64,000 nucleotides of DNA, from assembly GCF_051622035.1 (NCBI RefSeq), contig NC_135359.1, positions 19,863,501 to 19,927,500 of the forward strand, written 5' to 3'. The stretch comes from Arctopsyche grandis (lineage: Eukaryota; Arthropoda; Insecta; Trichoptera; Hydropsychidae). This document shows, piece by piece, positions 41,585-55,600 of this stretch. Numbering within the stretch: the first letter of the stretch is position 1; each line of letters starts with the position of its first letter. The translations under genes were made by a program, and so were the position numbers. The notes beneath the pieces are model-generated. The model was not told the DNA's origin. It did no database searches and saw only the letters and a list, made by a program, of their open reading frames with translations.

Positions 41585-41661
41585 ATTGGCTACGTCCACA
41601 CTACCGATATCTACACCCGATATTTAGGAATTTTTCCATATCCAGTTCCCATATTGCAACC

Positions 41662-41825
41662 TGTGGCGGCTCGCTTATACGACATGGTCGAGTTTGGTTG
41701 CCTTCCTGCGAGTGGGAACCAACTCGGCTGGGTTCGTAGAGCCACTACTCACTCTGTCTTCAGCTGTCATATAATAAACACGTGCATTAACATGCCAGTC
41801 GTCTCATTCGTTCATCCTCCATACT
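41662..41825 (+). repeat. 5' LTR
   Basis: 164 bp, identical to the 3' copy except one T/G difference in GGGTTCGTAGAGCC against GGGTTCGGAGAGCC. It is directly followed by the primer-binding-like TGGTGACC. Confidence 0.8.
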
Positions 41826-42579
41826 GGTGACCCCCGACATCGAGCCACGCAGCCTCGATCAATTTCAACATGCCGCTCATCCCTGCCTCGCCGAGCCAGG
41901 CGGGAAATCTACCCGCCGCGCCCCCATCGCCATCAACACAGCACGCCGCGGCCCGCGGGTGACAATAAACGAGCAGACACGGTTACCTACCTACCTATCG
42001 ACATGAGTCCAGCCACAACGTCGATGACAGGTGCTTAAAAAATGGGGGAGCGAATGAGACGACGATCTTGACAGCTGGATGTGGAGTCATGCGCGATCCA
42101 GTACACATAGAATGGTCATCCAGCACCACAAGATTCATCACACACCACCTCAGCACCATCATCATCATCAAGGCCCCGTCTGTCCCCACGAGCGTCGTCA
42201 CGCCGAGACGGGCGGTAGCGCTACAACACCTCCACGAGCCACAACGACTCACGGTCCAGCTCGGAGTATCATCAACCACATCGATGCCCCTGCCGCCCCC
42301 GCCGCCCCACCAACCGACATCAGCCTCGGAAGAGCGGCGCCGCCGCAGCATCGCATCGGCGCGACCATCGGACCGGCCACCGTCCTGCTCGCGACGTTAC
42401 CGCCCTCGAATGTACCGACCATTCAGGGCGGTACACCTACACAGCGGATGACCCACGTCAACAATTTTTTTCTCCCCACTCAATAATTTTTTTTCTCTTT
42501 GTGTAACAATAATTTTTTTCTTTTGTAAAATTTGTTTCTTTGTAATTTTGGTATCGCTGATGCTGGGGGGGGGGAGTGA

Positions 42580-42743
42580 TGTGGCGGCTCGCTTATACGA
42601 CATGGTCGAGTTTGGTTGCCTTCCTGCGAGTGGGAACCAACTCGGCTGGGTTCGGAGAGCCACTACTCACTCTGTCTTCAGCTGTCATATAATAAACACG
42701 TGCATTAACATGCCAGTCGTCTCATTCGTTCATCCTCCATACT
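42580..42743 (+). repeat. 3' LTR
   Basis: 164 bp, directly preceded by a G-rich polypurine tract (42564-42578) and followed by the resumed MITE sequence. Confidence 0.8.
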
Positions 42744-43225
42744 ATTAAGGAACTGGTTATGGAAAAATTCCTAAATATCGGGTGTATCGGGTGTAGATAT
42801 TGGTAGTGTGGACGTAGCCATTGTGGTTGATTCGCATCGCCCTCGCGCTTTGCAATCTCTTTCCCCCCCACCCCCCCCGCGCTGTCCCCTCATGGGTTTA
42901 AATGTATTCACTTTCATTTATGTGTGTTCTTGTCAGTGTTCACGATGCGTTTTCCTGTATTCTTATCTTATCTCCATAATTGACCATGCAAAAAAACATG
43001 GTGAACCTACAAAGCCACGCAAAACAACCCCATCAATGCCGTACTGAAAAACCTGATCGATAAACCCGCGCCGTCAATTTCACGTAAAATAGAACTACAG
43101 AATTAAATAAAAATAAATTTAATCGAGGTTGTTGGTGAATATTTAATATATTTGAAATACCGTATTGTATTAATTGTTTAAATCGCTATTGTTTGAATTG
43201 CTACCAGGAGAAATCTAATCGCTAC

Positions 43226-43258
43226 ACTTCCTGGTAGCGATTTACATTTGGGATGTAA
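43226..43258. repeat. Solitary end of the TTACATCCCAAAT MITE family
   Basis: CTGGTAGCGATTTACATTTG continuing into GGATGTAA matches the right arm of the element at 36987-37168. The opposite end is reduced to a short inverted piece near 43199. Confidence 0.55.
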
Positions 43259-43620
43259 TCACCGAAGCGCTATTTATTTAACTTTTTTTCTTTTTACAGT
43301 GAGACCATTTCTTAATTTTGTACTTATTTATTAGATGAACTACTAAAATTATAATCGTACTTGCAATTGATTTGGTGATTATTCCGCAAAAAGCGATCTC
43401 GCGCAAGTCACTGAAATCTCGATCACGGAACATCTGGCACCCAAAACTTACATCAATCAATTAATCACGCGAAATATTGTACTAACTAAAACTCGAGTGC
43501 CATGTACGAAGAAGTTAAGCTTCGAAGAAGTGAGCTAGCTGAATTCAAGAGGTTCACTCTGGCGTCTGGAGCTGGTGCGTTGGCTTATATACATACATTG
43601 TGGCTCGATGCGAGCTGTGT

Positions 43621-43880
43621 GCAGATGTCTTTGTCTTCAGGTCAAGTGTCGTAGTTGCATGATGACATCACTGCTGGATTTCGTTCGTTTTACGATTGAG
43701 CGATGAACTTTTTCTTCTGGAATAGTCAAAGAGGACGTTGCCCTCGAGTAGCGAAGATAAGTTCTGCTGGGTCAGATGTCTTTGTCTTCAGGACATGTGT
43801 TTTACCGTATGTTGACATCAGCTCTGGATTTCGTTCGTTTTTCCGATCGAACGATGAATTCTTTCTTCTGGAATAGTTAA
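43621..43880. repeat. Diverged tandem duplication, about 150-bp period
   Basis: Segment 43621-43730 (CAGATGTCTTTGTCTTCAGG ... CTTCTGGAATAGT) recurs at 43773-43880 with scattered differences. Both copies contain GCTGGATTTCGTTCGTTT-type sequence. No open frame spans them. Confidence 0.75.
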
Positions 43881-44731
43881 ATGGGATAATTCCAGACGGC
43901 ATTAGTTCTGCATGTTCGTACTACAGGAGCGACGATGATGCCATCGTAAGACTTGTGTATTGTTGTGAAATATATGAGATCACTGGTTTTGATTCGGAAT
44001 AGCACAAGTTGTGCTATATTCCTATAAATCCTATGAGGGTTGGTTGGAGTGAAACGACGGTGTCGTTGTAAACAAGACTATTTAATATGACTGAATCATG
44101 ATTGAATCGGCGCCAACTCTTAAAATGGCAACCCAGGTTCAACCACGTTGTACATGATCACGATCCTATGACTTCATCGAATACCTAGTCATTTATATGT
44201 TAAGATCATCTATCATTAAAATTCAGCGTGATAAAAGTTAAAACAACTATCTAAAATTTAACAGTAAATGTTAATATTTTAATAAGGATGTAGATATGTA
44301 TGTAGATAAATAGAGTCGTGATTACATCTTTGCACCTTCCATGATTGATTTGGAATAATAAAATCAATAAAATAAAACTACATACATACATACATATATA
44401 AAAGCAAGTTGTGCTGGCTGTAAAGGTATTCACTCGTCAGCCTGTAGTTTCGGGCGAACCTTTTGTCGCTCTCCAATCTTCCATCTGTCAGTGCGGCCAT
44501 TCTCTAGTGTTGCGCATTTCCGTTGCTGAAAATACTTTTTTTTTTCATACGCATTAATATTTTGACACCAGCTGACATTCTTCACTTAACAATTGGCATG
44601 AATGCGTACGTTCTCAACTGACGTTTGCATCCTGCGTCGAAAACACGTCTGACATTTTAAAATTGACATCTGTCAGTCAGTGTGCCTATCTTATCACCAA
44701 TTACGCCTATTTTTAAATCGCGCTCGTCAAA

Positions 44732-47700
44732 ATGGAAGGCTCTGTACCAGGTATATATCGTACATGATTCATTTACGTTTGGGCTATTTTTTGAGGTTAT
44801 ATTTTTTTCTCACATGAAACGCAATTTCAAAAGGTCAAAAGTGTTGCAGTATGATTACTAAACAATCAATAGTGATCATATTTTTCTACAAGTTTTACCT
44901 TCTATACAAACTTTACACTGTAGATCTAAAAACTATTTAAGAATACTTGATAGAGGCGGCATAGCTGATGGATCCTATCGTTTGCACAGTTTTAAAAATT
45001 AGATTTAGTTTTAATAAATGCAATAATTGCATTTCTAATGCTCTCACACCTAAAACATTTTTTTAATGTATATCTATATAAGTAGATATCTAGTTGAGTA
45101 AATAAACTAAGCATTGAACTTTGCCGAATACACTTATTTTGAAAAACATGTATTTTTTCAAGTTCGTATTGATATATTACATCAATTTATTAATTATTTC
45201 AAAATGTACAGTATTTATCTGTACTGTAATGCTATCGCACAAGTATGATAATCTAAAATAAACGTACAATACTGTCGTTTTTATATAACGGACCAAATAT
45301 ATAACTTAACGATACATTTATAGATACCATCAGAGTATCTATATGTATTTTTCTGCAATTCATAAAACTAACAAATTTTGTAATATATTATCTGATATTT
45401 TAGAATTTCACCCAAAATGTAAATATAGAATTTCATTTTTGGATTCGATAAGCCTTATCAAAACCATGATAACGCTTTAGAAGACAGTTATATAGCATTG
45501 GTTTATTGAACACAAATCAGTTTGACTTTGCATTTGCATCTATATACATATATATAAAAAAAATTCAAATATATTATGGATCTGGGTATGCTATTTAATT
45601 ATACAGTATTCCACGTGTAAAAAGCTCGATTATTTTAATGTGTAATTAAAAAAATATAAAATATAATTAAAAATCCATTTATATGTCGTGTCTTATGTAA
45701 TACATGTATTGATCTGCTTGCAGTCAATTGCCATCACTAATGATTCCAATTAACCGTTTCAGTTTCTCGACCGATAGGACTTTTAAGAACAGGAAGTGAT
45801 GGTATTGATTCGTCAATTTTAACATTGACCCCTGGTCGAACCCGGAATATAGCACAAGATATGGAAGCTTTGAGGCTTTCCAGACAAGACAATCCATTTC
45901 TACAAGTACGTACTTATATTCTATTACGTATTTTAATTCTAAATTTAAACATTTATATTAATATATTATATCATTATATAATAATTGCAAAAATATAGCA
46001 GGTAATGGCTAGCCGTGAAAGTCTCATAGATAATACTTTGGATGAGTGTGAATCGGATGACGCTGTACTAATGTCGCAAGTTTGTGTAGAAGTCCACTTC
46101 CTTTATAGAATATTACACGAATATTATACATTCTATATTTAATATTATTTTGATTTTGTGTGTATATATGTAATATAATTGGTTGTGTATCTTATATACA
46201 GGAATTTTGTAATGCTTCTATTGACTTATTGGCTGAAGATCCGGTGACGCTGAAAGAAATACACGACCATATGATCAGATCTCCTCCGCCGATTTCATTC
46301 TGGCCTCAAGGTATATCTTCGAAATTAATTTCTATTATAAAATTGTACATACATATATATGATAATATTGTTCTTAACACTTAATTGTATGGTTTCTAAT
46401 ATGGTTTTGCTTTGGGTGCAGATAATCTATCGCCAAGGGCTTCTAGTGCCTTTGATTTTACCGGAAACTCGACACACTCTATATCTTACAGTGCCCTATC
46501 CATTAACAACTCTGACCACAGCAAGGTTACTAACGTTTATAAACTATTATGATCTTACTGATATTCCATTGCAAGAGTCAAATTGTTTCTTTATCTTTAT
46601 ACAAAATACCTATAAATGCGGTTGTTTATACACATTGTTTATTATTATTAGTATATACATATGTATGATGCAGTGGAATGACAGTATAGCTATGCTTTTT
46701 TAATTTGCACATTCTCTATCTATCTCTTCTATATGAAAACATTATATTGGTTCTTCAACTTTGATATTTGAATACAAATATTTTAGAACGAGTTAAACAT
46801 CCTATCTATTATAAGATTACTACTTTGCGATTTTTTATTAATATTCTGCAAACGCCGTCTTTTAATGTAATGAAATATTGATCTCAGGATTAAATTGTAA
46901 ATAATTTGGATTGAATTGTAACTAAGCCCGTTTCATATCTAATGCAATAGAATGCTCCTAAATGAAACCATTGCCAAATTAGAATCTATTCACTATTTGA
47001 CTGTGACGTAATTATGTATGCGCTGAAGTGTGTATGTGATGTAATCATACGCTTTTCATCAATAAATACTGATAGCCCTCCGCGTGTGTATAATGGCGTC
47101 ATATTAAACTGTATTTGATTGGCAACCACCTGGGATTTGACTATTATCTATTTACATGTTTTTTAGACTGATATTTCAATAAGAAATCCTATCCATTTTT
47201 GAACCTAAAAGAATATTTCATAAATATATTAAATTTGCTTATGTGATCATGCTTTTTACTATCCTAATATTGTCCTGCTTAAGACTTAACAAAAGCTATA
47301 ACGAACGATTTTTAGTTTGTTAATTTACTTTGTTGGAGTCCCAATATTTTGTTTTTATATTGTGAATATTATACTTTTGAATTATTACATTTTTGTTGCG
47401 ATTTAACACTATAATGTTTGTATGTATACATATTTCATTATTATATTGTATGTTTTAGGATTTTATGGGTGCTTCAATATTACGAAAATCTCCATTGAGA
47501 GTTACGGCAAAGTTACATAATACGAGCGAAGATTTGCGAAGTAAATGTTGCTCTATTTTTTTTTTATTTCTATATTCACTTTTTAATCAATATAATATTT
47601 TAATCACATGCATTATTTTAGATGATTTTAAAGTAAATTCACGAAATAATAGCAACCCATTGAGAACAAGATCGTCCTCAAGGCCTATATCTCCGAAAAA

Positions 47701-47989
47701 TAAGGATTTTAATTCCTCACGTCCTCTTTCGTTGCCTGGTAATGAACAATTTTTTAATATATCTGCAATTTTTTTTTTGTATATTGTATCGTGTTGTATA
47801 AAGACTTGTGTATTTTTATTATATAAAGGTGAATCACATCTAAAAAACGCGCTCGGAAAGTCTAGGCAGTCATCCCAGCATGATAGGTTTTCAATTCTGC
47901 ATCACCCGGTGCCCCTTAGGATGTCGACATCTTCGAAAGGCTCGTTTTCCGATGACAGTGTGCAGCTTGTGCAAGACTGCGACAAATAA
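44732..47989 (+). CDS. Unrecognised Ser-rich protein, 270 aa, 8 exons
   Basis: Exons 44732-44750, 45763-45905, 46002-46079, 46202-46310, 46422-46525, 47459-47540, 47622-47738 and 47829-47989 join in frame to 270 aa. All junctions are GT..AG and all phases close, which strongly supports a real gene. The protein starts MEGSVPVSRPIGLLRTGSDG, then has IAQDMEALRLSRQDNPFLQ, an acidic block DECESDDAV, LLAEDPVTLKEIHDHMIR, SPPPISFWPQ, and a long Ser/Asn/Arg-rich, probably disordered tail with many SP, RxxS and SS motifs, ending VQLVQDCDK. No signal peptide or membrane segment is seen. I do not recognise the family. Many possible phosphorylation sites suggest a regulatory or adaptor protein, which is only an inference. 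Exon 3 has a tandem NAG acceptor (TAGCAG) that could add one Gln. Confidence 0.8.
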
Positions 47990-48019
47990 TCATTACGAAA
48001 TTGCCTAGGTTTTTGGTGA

Positions 48020-48025
48020 AATAAA
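48020..48025 (+). promoter_or_regulatory. Probable polyadenylation signal of the unknown gene
   Basis: AATAAA lies 31 nt past the TAA stop at 47989 and is followed by T-rich sequence about 25-35 nt later. Confidence 0.5.
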
Positions 48026-51000
48026 TGTGTTGCATAAAATGTGCATTTTTTGTAAAATTGTAATTGTTGCTTAGCAACAATGTATTATATCTGATGATGA
48101 AATATGGATAATATTTCTGTTTTGGGCCTAGTTCACTTTTGGTGTTCCTTTGTTGAACACAGACCATATAAAGGCCTTTAGAAGGATAGTTACGTACTAT
48201 CTGGATTTTAATTTATAATTGATCTTACCATTTTAACCGTACTCAGTTTCTAAATACTCAAAATGGTGTTTACAATCGGTTGAACTTGAAGTTTACTTGT
48301 GTTGTTAAATGGAGGACAATATTAATTTGTTGGTTTTATTTTGTTATTATTGTTTCTGTAAAATTTACGGGTTGTTGATTGTTATTATGTAATATAAAAT
48401 AATCATTCCATTCTCTTTAAATGTTTATTAAGTCAATCATTGTGGACCAAAAAGATTGAATTGCATATATGGAATACTGATATTACCACGCAACGGAACA
48501 TATATAGATAAATATTATTCAAATGCAAATATGTAATGCTTTTTGTTACATTTTTGCTCAAGTCATTATTTTTTTAAGTAAAATATTCAATTATTTTTTA
48601 TGAATGACAGAATATTTCACAAATATTGTGTTACAAAACAAAGCACATCAATTATTTTATTATTATTTTTGCTTAAAATTTCCGAGCCATATGTAATTAA
48701 ATTAATATTCATAGACTACTTTTGTCGAACTACGGTCAATCCAGTCTGGTCCTGTAAAGAGCTTTCATTGTTTTTGTTTCACAATAGACACTATCCTATG
48801 TTTTATATAGTAACTGTGACGTTTTAAAACTCTGCCATCAATGTTGTCAATCACACGCAATAGATAAAATAAAACGCACTAAAATACAATTCTCTGTAGA
48901 TAAATTGTACACATTGTATTTGTCAAGACAATTTAATATTGGAATAGCAAATATTTAGTTAGATAGCCACTTGTCAAAATTATGTAGAATGGTTTTATTT
49001 ATACAACCATTGTGTATGTATATGTAGAACGATCCATAGATCGCAATGAAACATTTTGATTATAGAAATTATGTAAATTTAACATTTCACCGCTACTCAG
49101 TATTTGATAGAAATTATTTGTTTTTGCTATATATATATAATCATTATATTTTATGTAGATAAATAATATAAAACAATTGTACATATACATTTTGTTTATT
49201 AGGTTTCGAGGTTTAGAACATTGCCTATATCTTAACTATAGTTACATCACTTAAAAGTGTAATGCAGGGTAGTCGTTGTGATTGTTTTGTTTGCATAATT
49301 ATATAGTTAAATCAGTCTTCTAATCAATTCAGTATTTGGTGGCAGCTTAGTACTGCATTTATAATTATGTATGATGATATTTGATCGATGATTTTGCTGT
49401 GCCGGAACTTTTATTAATATTGTACTTTTTATTTCTGCATTTATTCTGTATATTCATGGTGCTAAGGATATTCAAATTATATACACACTATAATTATGTA
49501 ATTATATGTACGTAGCTATGTATGTATGTATGTATGTATATCACAAATTGTAAATACGGTAGATAAGTAATAATGTTGCAATACTTCCCATAAAAATATG
49601 TTTGAATTAACATAAAATAATAAAATTTCGGATTTTCAAATGCTTTGTATTAAAATCCATTGGCAATGAAAGTACTACTGTTATTTGACTTTAAATTATA
49701 CGATATTGAATGTAATTTTAATATATTATATTATACCTAAACTGAAGCAGTCGCTGACTTAACTATGGAGCTGTTAGACGTGGCAAAGTGAGTCCACTGT
49801 TTTAATAATAAGCTAACTGAAGCATTTAAAGTTCTTCGGTTATGATTTGCTCAGTGGACTTATTTAATTTACAGTGTGTTAACGTCTCTAATTGGGCCAG
49901 CTCAAATTTCATCGTTTAAAGTTGATGCCTAATCTTCCCACTTCAACCAGAGACTTAGTACTTAGCAACTTTGTAATTTGATCTTGAAATGAGGGTTTAT
50001 TATAGAATGTAAACTATGTAAATCAATTTACGGATACACAAAGCGTTGCCTTTCGAAAAATTTTAAATGTAAATATTTTGACTGTCACAAATATGAGCTT
50101 GAAATCATTGCACTGTTTCGTCTTATACATTGCCAATGAGATAATGTAGTTATTGTATAACCTAAGTCACATTTTAATTGCCTCCCGAATACAATTTACG
50201 CAAAACTCTCCCCGCCCTCGTTAGATTTTAGATATTAAATTCAATTGCATGTATAGCTTTACTAATCTTGGGGTATTTACCATAATGAAAAATGTACTTA
50301 CTTATCTATATATAAGTATGTGTAACTGGCATGAACATGAATATGGGATTAACTTTACGTATATGTACATAAAGTTGATTTATTTTTGAATTATTTTCTG
50401 GGATAAGACTTCTTGCTCGTCTGATCTTAAAGCTGATTCATATTTCTTATAAATATGAAATTAGAACTTGTTTAGTAAATCAAAAGCATTGTGTATAACT
50501 AATTTATAACACAAGAAGTATCCCGGAAAGATTCTATGAGTATAATACTGTTTTAGAATATTCACCGCATTAAGTCGGCTTGTCTTGAGTGCTACTACAG
50601 TACCTAAACCTAAAGTACTTTTAAAAACACTTAGAGCAATCACATCAACAGCTGAAAGTGTGCGCTATGCAAACTTAAGGTAGTTTACGACATCAAATGT
50701 CATTTATTAGGTTAAATATTGAACGTTAACTCTTTAAAAAAATCTTGAAACGATTCAATCTGACGTAATTTTATCAAAACAACTTGATTGTTATTGTAAA
50801 AAAATATCAAAATATAAGATTTAATTGAAACTTATCTATAATAGTATATGTATACGTTGTTCATAGAAAAAGTATTATATTTAAAATTATTTCGTTGTTG
50901 TATCTTGTTTTTGAAAGATTTTATAGTTCTGGATTGAATGTATATGTATCAAAAACAAGAATTAGTTGTATTGTCAAACAATCATTTTGTAATTTATCTA

Positions 51001-51057
51001 GTCCTTTAGTACTTAAAAGTCATGTGTTTGTTGTGCTGCAAAATAATAAAGAAATTC

Positions 51058-51145
51058 TTTATTTGAAACTTTTATTTGTTTTTTTTTTTGCTATATCCAT
51101 GATAGAAATTCTTTATTTATTTTTTTTTTGCTATATCCATGATAG
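51058..51145. repeat. Short tandem duplication
   Basis: A segment of about 45 bp, TTCTTTATTT plus a T-run plus GCTATATCCATGATAG, occurs twice in a row. Confidence 0.75.
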
Positions 51146-52412
51146 CAATCGGTGATTATGAATATCTAGAACTTATCTTGATTTCATATATGTATGTATA
51201 TTTTTTGCATATAATATTACCGTATATTACATAATATCCAACAGTATAGTTCAGTGGTTTCCAGGTACAAGTCTTGGATTGACCTCGATTGAAAAGAAGT
51301 ATTTCTGTAGTACTGCTGGTCAGACTTGAATATTTCGATCGTTTCCTGTCAGAGTTTGCCAATTTATCTGATTCCATGTTGAAACGATTCCTCATCAAAT
51401 GGCAAAACCATTCTACCCACTATTTCACACGACGTTGGGAAACTATGTGATAGGAGTATCGGATGATTTTGGGGATGGGTCAGGTTCGGTGGATATGTGT
51501 GATCGAAATGAGAGACGATATTTCACGTAAAACTTATAATTAAATTGAGAATATTAAATCATATTTGTTAATACACAAGTAAAGTAAGTTTTATACGTAC
51601 AAATAAATGAGTAAGTACAAAACTTACGATAACTTTATAGTAAAAATAATTTACAATTAATATTTTATTTAAATTATTATCTAAATTTTCATTGACATCT
51701 TGCTTAAACCTATTCATAGACAATGTTTAACAAACATAAGTCCAGCCCTGTCAATATTTTAATTACAACATAATAATAATAATAATAATAATAATATAAT
51801 GATAATAATAATATTTATAATAACTGTTCACCCACCAACTAAGATACCATCCCAAAAGCCCTAAATCGTAACGGGCCAAAACATAATGCTTTTTCGCTCG
51901 ACGTTGCCAAGCCATCACTGCAAACATTGAAAACGAAAATAAACCAATTATATTGAAATTAGAATTGTACAATAAATATGCGCGCATTCCTGGCAACGTC
52001 AAGAGTAATGGATAACAGCTCCAGCTCCAAATGAATAATCAAAGAGAAGAAAAAACAACAAAATTAAATAAATGATAATACTCCCTCAAAAAATGATTGT
52101 TTTTTTTTTTATTATCTTGAAGGGCTTATACAGAATTTGTACTTTTGAATTTTGGATGATGTTTACGACAATAAATTCAATTTATATATAAATCTACATA
52201 TATATGTATGTATGTATATATGTACATATATATATATATTTATTTATATGTATATAATTAATATTGAGATGGTGACATTCAAACTACTGGCAATGGTTAA
52301 TGGTGGGGACATATACATACAGTTGTTTTGGCGAGAAAGGAATAACATAATGCTGATATGGAATATATGTACATACGTTTTTTTAATATATTATATGTAT
52401 ATATGTTTTGTG

Positions 52413-52611
<199 letters not shown>

Positions 52612-52615
52612 TATA

Positions 52616-55600
52616 TATGTTGAGAAACACTGCGTGTCCCGCCATTATCCAATGAGTTAAAATTTACATAAAACATTTAGTCCATCGATCGAGTAGCTCT
52701 CCTCACATATTCACTACTAAATCATCAAGGCAGCTACTACACAGTTTTCATTTTTCTAACAACACTAAACTTTTTTTTTATTTCTTTATTTCATTTAGGA
52801 TTTTTTTTATTTAAAGTACTTTTTTCCAAAATAATAATTAGATGATTAAAATTATAAAATTCAAACAAACATATTTATTTATCAGTGCAGAACAGATTTG
52901 CGCAGTGCCCTGTCATTTTAATTAATTTTTAATTAATCAGTTCTCGCGTAATTTAACCATCTCATTGTGTCATGTTAAACTAAAGTTAAACTAAGTATCT
53001 AAACAGACAATTTGTAATATTAAAGAGATCTGCCTGTCCTCTATATAATTATCTATGTAATTTAAACATCGCAGTAAATTGATAATAATCAAAATAATTT
53101 TACTTTTTCACATGCAATTTTAAATGTGGAAAACACAACGATAATTGGAATTGATTAATATTAATATTTTAAGGTACTTTAAATTAGATTCCGTTCATTT
53201 TTCCTTTTCGAATCACATACTTTAAGTTATTAAAATTCAGACCAGAAAGTGGAAATAAAAGGTTATTGCATAATTTCCCTAAACATAAAATAATATATAT
53301 CATTTAAAATCCAATAAAAAATCCTGTTTTAACCTGGATAAAAATGACCAGTACTCTTTAAAATAAAAATATATTCTTTAATCTTTTTATATAATTAATA
53401 TGTATTTACAATTTACAATTTATTAAATAATTTACAATTTAATATGAATAGCAGTTTAAACATTCAACTGCAATATTTTGTTATAAATATATGTAAGTGT
53501 ACAATATATCGAAACATCTAAACCCATCTCATCGAACTGGTTACAATATTCGTTTAAGTAATGAAAAAAAAAATCATTAAAATAAAAAAGAGATGTTCAA
53601 ACCAACACATCAACAATCTCATAATAGAGAATATGAATGTCTTTTAGAATAAGTTTGTTAATAGTAAATTTGATTGGCCGAGATATTCTGATATATTGTT
53701 ACTATGTGAAAATACGATTTGGAAATAATATGCATATATTTTAAATAATACAGAGCATATTATTGTGGTTGACTAGATGATGTATTTTTTGGAGAAATAT
53801 TTGACCCTGTGCCAAAATTCGAAAATGGTGTGAAATATTTTAAATAATATTTTGAAAAAAAAAAAATCTATCAGTGCAATCATATTGCAAAATGTAACAT
53901 TAAAAATAGTGAAGTTATGTAACGGTGTCAAATAATATTACATTATAATTGCATAACTACATCCTATCCTTCATAAATCCCTAATTAAAATGAGGATGAG
54001 ATCATGAGATCGAGAAGGACACTCAATCATTCGTCTCCAGAACTATCTACAAAATTATTTAAAAACACTTCAATATTTTTTACATTACAGAAATTAAAAC
54101 TCACATTAGAACAAATTATTTGCAAACAAGGTCAATTCTCACAGCTCTGGATAATACAAATCATATTTATTTTTGGATACCACCAGGGAATGAATCATCG
54201 GATATGGATATACAATACATATAAACATTTGTTGCCTGATGCTGTACTTAGTCCTATAACAGGAGTCTTGTAACTCTCTTAAGACAAACGAACATAATAC
54301 ATAGATAAGTTTTTAATTAGACAAACAAAAAAGGCATGTTTTTTTTAATGATATTACGTTTACATATTTTCATTGTATAACTACATAGGTATATTGTTAT
54401 AATGGCAAAGTTGGTCATGACAATAATAATATAACAAAAGCATGGATATAACAAATCTTAAGTTTCTACACTATTAACTTTCATTTAATTTAATCCAAAG
54501 TTACATCAATTAATCAAATTTAATATAAAAATTTAAATGGGTAACTTCGAATAATACTGTAAATAATTTTTAAATATTCCACAATACAAGTTGACTTATG
54601 TTGAAAACATTTTATAATGTGGAATTGTATTCAAATTTTACGATAAGATTTAAATAAATACTTCAATTAATTTGTGAATATTAAATACTAAAAATTCATA
54701 CCAATCTTGTTGAAAAACTTATCTTAAAAAGAAAGAAAAAAAAAACTAACTAACGTACTTTACAGTCATGAGTGTCTTGCATTTTACGACACTTAATTGT
54801 AAAACCAAAAATTTGAAGTAATTTGCCAAAAATGTACGTTTTAAGATAAAATAAATAAATAATACAGAAGATAGTTACACATATGCAAAGAAAAAAAAAT
54901 AGAAGGAGTAATCCTAATTAGAAAATTGCACAATGAAAAATAATAAAAATTGCCAACATAATTTAACAAGAATATTTTCAAGAAATGGAATATATTCTTG
55001 TGACATGACAAATGTATGAATTGAACAATCAATAATCTCCCTTGAATGTAATTTTTAGTGGTTAAATATTAATTTTACTATTTCCAAATAATGGTTAAAA
55101 TAATGCCCGTTGATATTTAATAGACAAAATGAAATAATATTATATAGTATATATTATAAAATGGTGCAATGTTTACTGAAACCAATTTATAATGAAATAA
55201 CAAAAAAAATTACTAAGTAGTCAAGAAGAATGAGGTCAAAACATTTTTAATAAATTTTATACACACTAATGGAGAGTTGGATGGAAAAGTCGAATTTTTC
55301 TGAAACATGAAAAGTGATTTAAATTTACAATAAATTGTTGAGGAAATTGTATTGCTTGTATATTATTATGATGACAAAAATTTTGAAGGCCACTGAAGTG
55401 AAACATTGGAATTTTAAATACACGTACAACAAACCAGCATTTTAGAAACGAAAGGTACATTACTCAATACTCGAATTAAACACCTATGGTAAATATATAG
55501 TTCAAAAACATCGATTAGCAGTCAACAACGTTATATTTTAAATTTGAAAATAAGTCTTCTATAAAATACTTTAAAATCGTTCAATGTCTTTATTTAAAAA

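Larger units (their letters stand above)
41662..42743 (+). mobile_element. Short non-autonomous LTR retroelement (TRIM/LARD-like)
   Basis: Two 164-bp direct repeats (41662-41825 and 42580-42743) differ at one position that I can see. They start TGTGGCGG and contain ATATAATAAA (probable TATA region). The first is followed at once by TGGTGACCCCCGAC, a primer-binding-site-like sequence, and the second is preceded by a purine tract of G's and AGTGA. The 754-bp interior has no reverse transcriptase, protease or integrase. An ATG at 41870 opens a 30-codon Pro/Ala/Ser-rich frame that resembles the start of a gag gene and ends in a stop. The element is a deletion derivative that needs a helper. No target duplication could be recognised. 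Confidence 0.75.
41588..42819. mobile_element. Second MITE copy, split by an LTR element
   Basis: The left half (41588-41661) and right half (42744-42819) together match the intact neighbouring MITE, including the GGCTACGTCCACACTACC end and its complement at 42800-42819. They are separated by the LTR element at 41662-42743. Relative to the intact copy, about 10 bp around the insertion point (TGTGGTTGCT) are missing or replaced. Confidence 0.8.
42820..44731. other. Divergent interval upstream of the unknown gene, with repeat fragments
   Basis: No coding sequence. It contains an isolated end of the TTACATCCCAAAT element (43226-43258), with an inverted partial GCTACCAGGA copy at 43199-43208, and a two-copy duplication (43621-43880). 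The promoter of the gene starting at 44732 should lie in the last few hundred bases; no TATA box was assigned. Confidence 0.5.

Noticed and set aside
42068-42486. His/Pro-rich 127- and 135-codon frames inside the LTR element
   Set aside because: Low-complexity sequence of the element's interior with no retroviral domain; they overlap each other in different frames.
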